Below, one piece after another: positions 1 to 5,649 of a DNA stretch of 12,798 bases (its first letter is position 1; each line of letters starts with the position of its first letter). Below the pieces are notes generated by a model. The model worked only from the letters and a program-made list of their open reading frames with translations. It made no database searches and was not told the DNA's origin. Source of the DNA: Prevotellaceae bacterium (GTDB taxonomy: Bacteria > Bacteroidota > Bacteroidia > Bacteroidales > Bacteroidaceae); the NCBI GenBank assembly GCA_030536165.1, contig JAUNQM010000002.1, forward strand, positions 15,286-28,083, in the 5' to 3' direction. The position numbers and the translations under genes are program-made.

Positions 1-909
1 CATCGCTTTGGCGTATAGCTCTTTGCTGTTCTTGTCCTTCGATGAACCGAAGACTATCGGCTCGTAGGCGTAACGGAACGCCTGAGTGATGAGAGCCATA
101 ATCATGGCTATCTTGATGCAAGCCTCGTATATACCTAATTGTGTGCGACCTTCCTGCTGTTCAAGTACGCGAGGGAGCATAATCTGACCAGCCACTTGAT
201 TAAGTATGCCCGCAATACCGAGCACGAGCAGAGGCCAAGAGTAGGCGAGCATCTGCTTTGCGAGTTTCTTGTCGAAGGTATATTTGCAGCAAACCCATTC
301 CTGAGTGAGCAGCAAAGATACGGTTGAAGTACAGATGAGATTGATTAAAAATGCCCATTTCACCGTGATTTCCCAATCAGGATTCTCGCGCGGAATGAAG
401 AGGTAAGCCATGACATTCAGCGACACGCTCATCACAATGAAGAAGAGTTTTAGTGCTGCAAACTTATACGGTTTGTGCTGATAACGCAGGTAAGCAAAGG
501 CGATAGCCTGAATTGCATCTTGTGCCACAACCAGCGACATCATACCTATGTACCATTTATGCTGCGGATAGCCTTCGAACCCTGCTATCTGGTCGAGGAA
601 TATCATCACGCAAGCCACGAATACGAGTGCAACAATGCCCACCATCATCAATGCGGTGGTATAAACGGTGTCGGTCTTGCTCTCATCTACCTTATTCATA
701 AAGCGGAAGAAGGTTGTCTCCATGCCGAAGGTAAGTATTACAAGCACCAGGGCTGTCTGTGCATAGAGGTCGGCATAGATGCCATAGTCGCTGCACGAGT
801 GGAGCGTGTAAGTGTAGAGCGGCACCATGAGGTAGTTGAGAAACCTGCCGATGATGCTACTCAGACCGTATATTGCGGTGTCTTTGAAAAGTCCTTTTAA
901 GTTTGCCAT
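1..909 (-). CDS. Polysaccharide/oligosaccharide flippase (MATE/Wzx-like), C-terminus beyond window
   Basis: The reading frame opens at the ATG at 909 (MANLKGLFKDTAIYGLSSII) and stays open for 303 codons to the window edge, so the C-terminal third or so is missing (such proteins usually have about 450-500 residues). The amphipathic start followed by a GRFLNYLMVPLYT stretch (residues 21-33) is typical of Wzx/RfbX-type members of the MOP (MATE/flippase) superfamily, which move lipid-linked sugars across the inner membrane for LPS, capsule or glycan assembly. Hydrophobic segments are visible at about residues 12-33, 50-66, 84-105, 121-140, 151-172, 185-202, 222-243 and 264-282, consistent with a polytopic transporter. 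No Shine-Dalgarno sequence precedes the start. The gene lies 50 bases downstream of the nucleoside-recognition gene on the same strand with no evident promoter between them, so co-transcription is likely. The substrate cannot be read from the sequence. Confidence 0.82.
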   Translation of the reverse strand, partial: MANLKGLFKDTAIYGLSSIIGRFLNYLMVPLYTYTLHSCSDYGIYADLYAQTALVLVILTFGMETTFFRFMNKVDESKTDTVYTTALMMVGIVALVFVACVMIFLDQIAGFEGYPQHKWYIGMMSLVVAQDAIQAIAFAYLRYQHKPYKFAALKLFFIVMSVSLNVMAYLFIPRENPDWEITVKWAFLINLICTSTVSLLLTQEWVCCKYTFDKKLAKQMLAYSWPLLVLGIAGILNQVAGQIMLPRVLEQQEGRTQLGIYEACIKIAMIMALITQAFRYAYEPIVFGSSKDKNSKELYAKAM

Positions 910-959
910 TGTTGTGTTTTTTATATGTTACTATAAAATATGGGATATATAGCCCTTGC

Positions 960-2192
960 TTACCCGAAGAACAGGTATGCCACGAATATCGCGGCGAGGA
1001 TGCCTATAAGGTCAGTCCATAGTCCTGCTGCAACAGCATGGCGAGTCTTGCGCACGCTAATGCTGCCGAAATAGACAGCCAGAATGTAGAATGTCGTGTC
1101 GGTGCTGCCCTGGAAGATGCAGCTAAGACGTCCGATGAAACTGTCTGCTCCGTAAGTCGTCATTGCATCAACCATCATACCACGTGCGCCGCTACCTGAG
1201 AGAGGTTTCATGAGTGCAGTAGGCATTGCACCTACCCAGTCGGAGTTGAGTCCTGTCTGTTCTACGCACCATGCTAAACCGTTTATGAGCCAATCCATTG
1301 CCCCGGAAGCGCGGAACACGCCAATGCTGACGAGTATTGCTACAAGGTATGGGATGATAGTTACAGCAGTCTTGAAACCTTCCTTTGCGCCTTCGATAAA
1401 TGCTTCATACACGTTAACCTTCTTCCTGATACCTGCAATGATGAAGGCTATGATTATAGTCATGAGTATGATGTTTGCGGCAGTCGAACTGACGAGATTC
1501 ATGGTCTCGTTGTCCATCTGTCCGAATCCCCAGATGATAGTGCCGATTGCAAGCATCATACCGCCTATGGTGAGAATCATGGTCTTGTTGAAGAGGTTTA
1601 TCTTCTGATAGATGCTCGTGACTATGATACCGCCTACGGTGCAGAAGAAAGTCTGTATGAGTAGTGGGATGAATATGTCGGTAGGGTCAGCAGCACCAAG
1701 CTGGGTTCTATAAACCATGATGCTTACAGGGATAAGCGTCAGTCCCGATGTGTTAAGCACAAGAAACATAATCATCGGGTTGGTAGCTGTGTCTTTCTTA
1801 GTGTTCAGTTCCTGCATCTCCTTCATTGCTTTGAGACCGAGAGGCGTAGCGGCGTTGTCAAGTCCAAGCATGTTGGCGGCAATATTCATGAATATACTGC
1901 CTGTTACTGGATGACCTTTAGGAATATCGGGGAAGAGTTTTGTAAACACAGGTGAGAGGAATCGTGCGAGAGCGTTTACCACTCCACCCTTCTCGCCAAT
2001 CTTCATAATGCCAAGCCAAAGAGAAAGGACTCCGGTAAGACCCAACGAAATCTCGAAGGCGGTCTTTGCAGAGTCGAACGTGGAATCCATCATAGACGGA
2101 AACACCTCAAAGTTACCGAAGATGATGAGTTTGATAAGGGCTATGATGAAAGCAATTATGAAGAATGCTATCCAAATATAATTCAAAACCAT
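960..2192 (-). CDS. Nucleoside recognition (Gate domain) membrane protein, SpmA-SpmB fusion
   Basis: The 410-residue protein is highly hydrophobic and joins two domains that are separate genes in spore formers. The N-terminal half (about 1-200) carries the SpmA-like signature NMLGLDNAATPLGLKAM at 107-123. The C-terminal half (about 235-410) carries SpmB-like motifs PLSGSGARGMM (330-340) and QGSTDTTFYILAVYFGS (361-377). SpmA and SpmB of Bacillus act in spore core dehydration, and both belong to the nucleoside-recognition/Gate domain family found in nucleoside transporters. Bacteroidetes do not sporulate, so the role here is unknown; transport of a small solute across the inner membrane is an inference. 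The start at 2192 (MVLNYIWIAFF) enters directly into a membrane segment and lies about 20 bases from the predicted transcription start. Fused Gate-domain proteins of about 410 residues are, to my knowledge, usual in this phylum. Confidence 0.88.
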   Translation of the reverse strand: MVLNYIWIAFFIIAFIIALIKLIIFGNFEVFPSMMDSTFDSAKTAFEISLGLTGVLSLWLGIMKIGEKGGVVNALARFLSPVFTKLFPDIPKGHPVTGSIFMNIAANMLGLDNAATPLGLKAMKEMQELNTKKDTATNPMIMFLVLNTSGLTLIPVSIMVYRTQLGAADPTDIFIPLLIQTFFCTVGGIIVTSIYQKINLFNKTMILTIGGMMLAIGTIIWGFGQMDNETMNLVSSTAANIILMTIIIAFIIAGIRKKVNVYEAFIEGAKEGFKTAVTIIPYLVAILVSIGVFRASGAMDWLINGLAWCVEQTGLNSDWVGAMPTALMKPLSGSGARGMMVDAMTTYGADSFIGRLSCIFQGSTDTTFYILAVYFGSISVRKTRHAVAAGLWTDLIGILAAIFVAYLFFG

Positions 2193-2214
2193 TGTTCGCG
2201 TAATTTTTCCGCAA

Positions 2215-2246
2215 CAAAATTAGTACAAATAAAACACACAACCAAA
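2215..2246 (-). promoter_or_regulatory. Bacteroidetes-type promoter for the SpmAB-like/flippase genes
   Basis: On the minus strand, TTTG (2246-2243) is followed after exactly 20 bases by TAATTTTG (2222-2215). This matches the Bacteroidetes consensus of a -33 TTTG, a 19-21 base spacer and a -7 TAnnTTTG read by the primary sigma factor of this phylum. Transcription should start near 2209-2211, giving a leader of only about 17-20 bases before the ATG at 2192. Both boxes and the spacing are visible in the sequence; activity is inferred. Confidence 0.8.
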
Positions 2247-2513
2247 GATTTTCCACATTTTTTATAATTGATTAGCACATAACATTGATTTCGGGGTGTT
2301 AGACTACCACTACCTATTAAATTCAAGAAACCTCTTGTTTTCTATTGTTTTTATGCCTTTATGGCTGTTGTGTTTGTCATATTGGCAGTAAAAAGTGTGT
2401 TGGCATTGGTTTTGAAATGTGTCGTGATGAGAAGTTTCGTGTGTTATCTTTCACGCAGTTAATGGCTCGAAAAATGACAAACGACTAAACCACTAAACAA
2501 GCCAATAATAAAT

Positions 2514-2520
2514 AGGAGGT
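2514..2520 (+). promoter_or_regulatory. Strong Shine-Dalgarno sequence fixing the clpB start
   Basis: AGGAGGT lies 7 bases before the ATG at 2528, a near-perfect complement to the 16S rRNA tail. Most other genes in this window have no such motif, as is normal for Bacteroidetes. An in-frame TAG at 2513-2515 means the reading frame cannot extend further upstream, so the short N-terminus is real in this sequence and not a start-calling artefact. Confidence 0.8.
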
Positions 2521-2527
2521 AAAAAAG

Positions 2528-4606
2528 ATGATGAACAACATGAACAATCAAAATCAGAATCAGGAGAAGTTTCTCGACCGCTTCGCAAAGAATCTTGTAG
2601 AGCAGGCACGTGCGGGACGACTGGATCCTGTCGTGGGACGTGATGATGAGATACGTCGGGTGTTGCAAATTCTCTCGCGACGTACGAAGAATAACCCTAT
2701 ACTTGTGGGCGAGCCAGGTACAGGTAAGACGGCAATCGTGGAAGGGCTGGCAGAGCGAATCCTTAAAGGTGACGTGCCTGAGAACCTGAAACGCAAGCAA
2801 CTCTACTCGCTCGATATGGGTGCGTTGATTGCTGGCGCAAAGTATCAGGGTGAGTTCGAGGAACGACTTAAGGGTGTGGTAAACGAGGTGGTGCAGAGCG
2901 ACGGCAACATCATTCTTTTCATCGACGAGATACACACGTTGGTGGGAGCAGGTGCTACGAGTGGTGCGATGGATGCTGCTAACATCCTTAAACCAGCGCT
3001 TTCAAGAGGCGAATTGAGAAGCATAGGAGCCACGACACTCGATGAGTATCAGAAATACTTTGAGAAGGACAAGGCGCTTGAAAGACGCTTCCAGACAGTC
3101 ATGGTTGATGAACCAGATGAATTGTCGTCGATAAGTATTCTTCGTGGACTCAAGGAACGCTACGAGACGCATCACAAGGTGCGTATAAAAGATGATGCCA
3201 TTATTGCTGCCGTGCAACTGAGTACACGATACATAACCGAACGCTTCTTGCCTGATAAGGCCATTGACTTGATGGATGAAGCTGCGGCAAAACTCAGGAT
3301 GGAGCATGATTCCGTGCCAGAGGAACTCGATGAGATTTCACGCAAACTTAAGCAACTTGAGATTGAGCGCGAAGCTATCAAGCGCGAAAAGGATGCGGAG
3401 AAACTTGCGCAACTAAAGGATGAAATCGACAAACTGAAGAAGGAAGAAGGTGCATTCCGTTCGAAGTGGGAGCGCGAAAAGGAACTTGCCGACAAGATAA
3501 TGAAGGATAAGGATGAGATGGAGCGTCTCAAGTTTGAAGCCGAGCGTGCCGAGCGTGAGGGCAACTATGAGCGTGTGGCTGAGATTCGTTACGGCAAATT
3601 ACAGCAACTTGAAAGCGACATCGCTTCAATACAAGAACAGTTGAAGCAGACGCAGCAAGGCATTGCTCTAATACGCGAAGAGGTTACTGCCGACGATATT
3701 GCTGAGGTTGTAAGCCGTTGGACGGGCATACCTGTCGCAAGGATGATGCAGAGCGAAAGAGAAAAACTGCTGCATTTGGAAGCAGAACTGCATAAACGCG
3801 TGGTTGGACAGAACGATGCCATCGGTGCCGTCAGCGATGCTGTGCGCAGGAGTCGTGCAGGGCTTCAAGACCCGAAACGTCCGATTGCCTCGTTTATCTT
3901 CCTCGGCACAACAGGCACGGGAAAGACAGAACTTGCAAAAGCGTTGGCTGAATACCTTTTCAACGACGAGGCTATGCTCACGCGTATAGATATGAGTGAG
4001 TATCAGGAGAAGTTTAGCGTGAGCCGACTTGTCGGTGCGCCTCCGGGATATGTGGGATACGATGAAGGTGGCCAGCTGACCGAAGCTGTACGTAGGAAGC
4101 CGTATAGCGTGGTGCTTTTCGATGAAATAGAAAAGGCGCACCCTGATGTCTTCAACATACTGCTTCAGGTGCTCGACGACGGAAGGCTTACCGACAACAA
4201 GGGGCGCACTGTAAACTTCAAGAATACGATTATAATCATGACTTCGAATCTGAGCGCCGAGATGCTGAAGGCGAGTGTGCGACCAGAGTTCTTGAATAGG
4301 ATTGATGACGTTATCACATTCAGCGACCTCAGTAAGGCAGAGATAGAAGAAGTTGTGGAGCTGCAACTTGCTATGGTAAAGAGGATGCTCGAACAGCAAG
4401 GCGTAGAACTCTCTGTCAGCAAGTCGGCTGTGTCGTTTCTTGCCGAGAAGGGCTACAATCCAGAGTTTGGTGCGCGGCCAGTAAAGCGTGCGATACAAAC
4501 CTATCTGCTCAACGACCTTAGTAGGAGTCTGCTTGCGGGCGCTCTTGACAAGGACAAGCCGATTGTGGTTGATGTGGCAGATGGAGTCCTGACATTCGGG
4601 AATTGA
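2528..4606 (+). CDS. clpB: ClpB-type AAA+ disaggregase lacking the N-terminal domain
   Basis: The 692-residue protein is a two-ring AAA+ unfoldase that would work with DnaK to extract polypeptides from aggregates in the cytoplasm. AAA-1 has Walker A GEPGTGKT (61-68), pore loop GAKYQGEFE (103-111), Walker B LFIDE (130-134) and an arginine finger at R186/R187. A long coiled-coil M domain (about 255-385), diagnostic for ClpB over ClpA/ClpX, follows. AAA-2 has Walker A GTTGTGKT (460-467), pore loop GYVGYDEGG (507-515), Walker B VLFDE (529-533), sensor-1 N574, arginine finger near R591 and sensor-2 GAR (648-650). ClpB proteins are usually about 860 residues; this one starts where the E. coli short isoform starts, missing the Clp N-domain of about 150 residues, and has an Asn/Gln-rich tip (MMNNMNNQNQNQ). 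Only 10 residues separate MTSN from RPEF in AAA-2, versus about 30 in E. coli ClpB. The gene appears monocistronic. Confidence 0.92.
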   Translation: MMNNMNNQNQNQEKFLDRFAKNLVEQARAGRLDPVVGRDDEIRRVLQILSRRTKNNPILVGEPGTGKTAIVEGLAERILKGDVPENLKRKQLYSLDMGALIAGAKYQGEFEERLKGVVNEVVQSDGNIILFIDEIHTLVGAGATSGAMDAANILKPALSRGELRSIGATTLDEYQKYFEKDKALERRFQTVMVDEPDELSSISILRGLKERYETHHKVRIKDDAIIAAVQLSTRYITERFLPDKAIDLMDEAAAKLRMEHDSVPEELDEISRKLKQLEIEREAIKREKDAEKLAQLKDEIDKLKKEEGAFRSKWEREKELADKIMKDKDEMERLKFEAERAEREGNYERVAEIRYGKLQQLESDIASIQEQLKQTQQGIALIREEVTADDIAEVVSRWTGIPVARMMQSEREKLLHLEAELHKRVVGQNDAIGAVSDAVRRSRAGLQDPKRPIASFIFLGTTGTGKTELAKALAEYLFNDEAMLTRIDMSEYQEKFSVSRLVGAPPGYVGYDEGGQLTEAVRRKPYSVVLFDEIEKAHPDVFNILLQVLDDGRLTDNKGRTVNFKNTIIIMTSNLSAEMLKASVRPEFLNRIDDVITFSDLSKAEIEEVVELQLAMVKRMLEQQGVELSVSKSAVSFLAEKGYNPEFGARPVKRAIQTYLLNDLSRSLLAGALDKDKPIVVDVADGVLTFGN

Positions 4607-4612
4607 TTGAAA

Positions 4613-4653
4613 CCCTTATCGAGTCTAATGGTGACTTGATAAGGGCTTTTTTT
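4613..4653 (+). terminator. Intrinsic terminator of clpB
   Basis: A 13-bp stem (4613-4625 with 4633-4645, arms CCCTTATCGAGTC and GACTTGATAAGGG, one G-T wobble) closes a 7-base loop and is followed after one C by seven T residues (4647-4653). It begins 6 bases after the clpB stop codon. This is a classic rho-independent terminator and separates clpB from the ribosomal cluster. Confidence 0.9.
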
Positions 4654-4820
4654 GTAAACAATGCGTGGATTCGGGATAAAAAAGTCGGAAGAAATAGGAC
4701 AAAAAGAATTTTTTGACTCATATTTGCATCGGATCTTGGTACGTAGCGTGTTGTGTTAGGGGCTGTTTGGCTGTTTTGTGGTGTGTTTCGTTATGTGCTG
4801 AGCCCCTTGTCCTTTATTTC

Positions 4821-4941
4821 GCCTTTCCACACCTTAGGTGTTTAGCTCGTCACACCAGAGGTGTGCCCATTGTTACACCTTAGGTGTTACCACCCCTCGC
4901 ACCTTAGGTGTGACGAGCTAAACACGTGAGGTGTGAAAGGC
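4821..4941. repeat. Large imperfect inverted repeat enclosing the palindrome array
   Basis: The left arm (4821-4856) and right arm (4907-4941) are reverse complements over about 35 bases with two mismatches and one bulged base. The inner 19 bp (4838-4856 with 4907-4925) pair perfectly. The 50-base loop holds another palindrome (4875-4887). A further 7-base complementary pair, GAGCCCC (4800-4806) and GGGGCTC (4943-4949), flanks the arms asymmetrically. The structure could extrude as a cruciform in DNA or fold as a long branched hairpin if transcribed. It lacks a downstream T-run, so it is not a standard terminator. Confidence 0.8.
4829..4934. repeat. Array of five 13-bp palindromes with 23-24 bp periodicity
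   Basis: Copies of the palindrome ACACCTTAGGTGT start at 4829 (13/13), 4852 (ACACCAGAGGTGT, 11/13), 4875 (13/13), 4899 (GCACCTTAGGTGT, 12/13) and 4922 (ACACGTGAGGTGT, 11/13). Start-to-start distances are 23, 23, 24 and 23, with 10- or 11-base spacers. The first spacer (TTAGCTCGTC, 4842-4851) is the exact reverse complement of the last (GACGAGCTAA, 4912-4921); the two inner spacers are unrelated. Each unit can form a tight hairpin or be read as a dyad protein-binding site. I do not recognise the element. It could be an operator array, a repetitive extragenic palindrome, or a structured RNA. No further copies are seen in the window. Confidence 0.85.
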
Positions 4942-4948
4942 TGGGGCT

Positions 4949-4972
4949 CGCGTGCGCATGCGCGTGCGTGTA
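4949..4972. other. 24-base alternating purine-pyrimidine tract (potential Z-DNA)
   Basis: From C4949 to A4972 pyrimidine and purine alternate without a break, mostly as CG, TG and CA steps. It contains the perfect palindrome GCGCATGCGC (4954-4963) and two copies of CGCGTGCG (4949-4956, 4961-4968). It is a GC-rich island just before the A/T-rich TAATATAATA and 8 bases after the large inverted repeat. Such tracts can adopt left-handed DNA under negative supercoiling; whether this one does in the cell is unknown. Confidence 0.6.
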
Positions 4973-5159
4973 ATATAATAGGTGGTGGGCAAATTCTATA
5001 AGTGCCGGTTTAGCATCGTTTGCGGCTACCTGATTTCTGTGAAAAATATGAGGGTTGGGCTTGATGGATAAGTTTTTGATAAGGAATACGAGTTAAATAA
5101 TGTTAAATATATTAAAAAGTGTGTAATTGGCTGTAAAAAGAGTAGGGGAGTGAGTGGTT

Positions 5160-5183
5160 TTTGGCAAAAAAGTAGTACCTTTG
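5160..5183 (+). promoter_or_regulatory. Promoter of the rpsL ribosomal cluster
   Basis: TACCTTTG at 5176-5183 is a perfect Bacteroidetes -7 box (TAnnTTTG). The -33 element is not at the usual 19-21 base distance; the nearest TTTG (5160-5163, within TTTTTGG) is only 12 bases upstream. An A/T-rich stretch (about 5085-5130) lies further upstream and may assist, as upstream elements do at strong ribosomal promoters. Transcription should start near 5188-5190, giving a leader of about 75 bases. The position ahead of the whole str/S10 cluster supports the call. Confidence 0.7.
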
Positions 5184-5193
5184 CAGCCCAATA

Positions 5194-5210
5194 AGCGCAT
5201 ATTGTGCGCT
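5194..5210 (+). other. Small hairpin in the rpsL 5' leader
   Basis: AGCGCA (5194-5199) pairs perfectly with TGCGCT (5205-5210) around a 5-base loop, starting a few bases after the predicted transcription start and 55 bases before the rpsL ATG. It could stabilise the transcript or take part in regulation, but a 6-bp stem is weak evidence. The rest of the leader is A-rich with no Shine-Dalgarno sequence. Confidence 0.4.
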
Positions 5211-5265
5211 GACTCGTCGTGATTTTGAATAAACAAATATATACAAACTTAAAAAAATTATTAAA

Positions 5266-5649
5266 ATGCCAACTATTCAACAATTAGTAAGAAAAGGCAG
5301 AAAGGTACTTGTAGATAAGAGCAAGTCTCCAGCACTGGACAGTTGTCCACAGCGTCGTGGAGTTTGCGTACGTGTCTATACAACTACCCCAAAGAAGCCT
5401 AATTCAGCGATGCGTAAAGTCGCACGTGTTCGTTTGACAAATCAGAAAGAAGTTAACTCTTACATTCCAGGAGAAGGCCACAACCTTCAGGAACACTCAA
5501 TCGTTCTTGTACGTGGCGGTCGTGTTAAGGACCTCCCAGGTGTACGTTACCACATTGTTCGCGGTACACTTGATACAGCAGGTGTAGAAGGCCGCAGACA
5601 GCGTCGTTCAAAGTATGGAGCTAAGCGCCCTAAGAGTGCAAAGAAGTAA
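5266..5649 (+). CDS. rpsL: 30S ribosomal protein S12
   Basis: S12 sits at the decoding centre of the small subunit and controls accuracy. The 127-residue product is close to the usual 124. The loop TTPKKPNSAMRKVARVRL (40-57) and the loop GGRVKDLPGVRYHIVRG (84-100) are both intact. The lysines whose substitution gives streptomycin resistance elsewhere (K43/K44 and K88 here) are wild type, so no S12-based resistance is indicated. D89 is the residue that carries the methylthio modification in other bacteria. It is the first gene of the cluster. The start MPTIQQLVRKG matches the family start exactly and follows an A-rich leader. A 140-base gap separates it from rpsG, longer than other gaps in the cluster. 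Confidence 0.98.
   Translation: MPTIQQLVRKGRKVLVDKSKSPALDSCPQRRGVCVRVYTTTPKKPNSAMRKVARVRLTNQKEVNSYIPGEGHNLQEHSIVLVRGGRVKDLPGVRYHIVRGTLDTAGVEGRRQRRSKYGAKRPKSAKK

Larger units (their letters stand above)
2193..2527. other. Divergent intergenic region (335 bp)
   Basis: This A/T-rich stretch separates the minus-strand membrane genes from clpB. It holds the minus-strand promoter at 2215-2246. For clpB I see no full-consensus promoter: the best forward candidate is TGGTTTTG (2407-2414, one mismatch to TAnnTTTG) with TTGG 21 bases upstream (2382-2385), which is weak. No good CIRCE heat-shock operator is present. No protein-coding frame of convincing size or RNA gene is visible. Confidence 0.6.
4654..5265. 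other. Long non-coding region between clpB and rpsL (612 bp)
   Basis: No credible gene is present. The region contains in order: an A/T-rich stretch with a weak promoter-like CATATTTG (4719-4726); a palindrome array inside a large inverted repeat (4821-4941); an alternating purine-pyrimidine tract (4949-4972); an A/T-rich stretch (about 5085-5130); the rpsL promoter (-7 box 5176-5183); and the rpsL leader with a small hairpin (5194-5210). Each structured element is listed separately. Nothing else recognisable is seen at 4973-5159. Confidence 0.75.

Noticed and set aside
2272..2302. CIRCE-like heat-shock operator upstream of clpB (TTAGCACAT ... GGGTGTTAG)
   Set aside because: The second half-site matches only about 6 of 9 bases and the spacer is 13 bases, not 9.
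2324..2337. Hairpin CAAGA-aacc-TCTTG followed by T-rich sequence, possible terminator
   Set aside because: The stem is 5 bp and A/T-rich, no gene on the plus strand ends before it, and the T-rich stretch is interrupted.
3668..4498. Long minus-strand open frame within clpB
   Set aside because: It lies wholly inside a well-conserved AAA+ coding frame, has no family resemblance and no start signal, so it is a codon-bias shadow.
4719..4726. Promoter-like CATATTTG that could drive a transcript through the palindrome array
   Set aside because: It has one mismatch in the first base of the -7 box and no TTTG at the -33 distance; kept only as a region to inspect in RNA data.
4829..4934. CRISPR array
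   Set aside because: Repeats of 13 bp with 10-11 bp spacers are far too short, two spacers are mutually complementary, and no cas gene is near.
4922..4934. parS-like site (contains CACGTG)
   Set aside because: It does not extend to the parS consensus on either side and belongs to the ACACCTTAGGTGT series.
5058..5073. DnaA-box-like TTATCCATC on the minus strand, possible origin
   Set aside because: It matches 7 of 9 bases only once, with no cluster of boxes, and dnaA or dnaN is not present.
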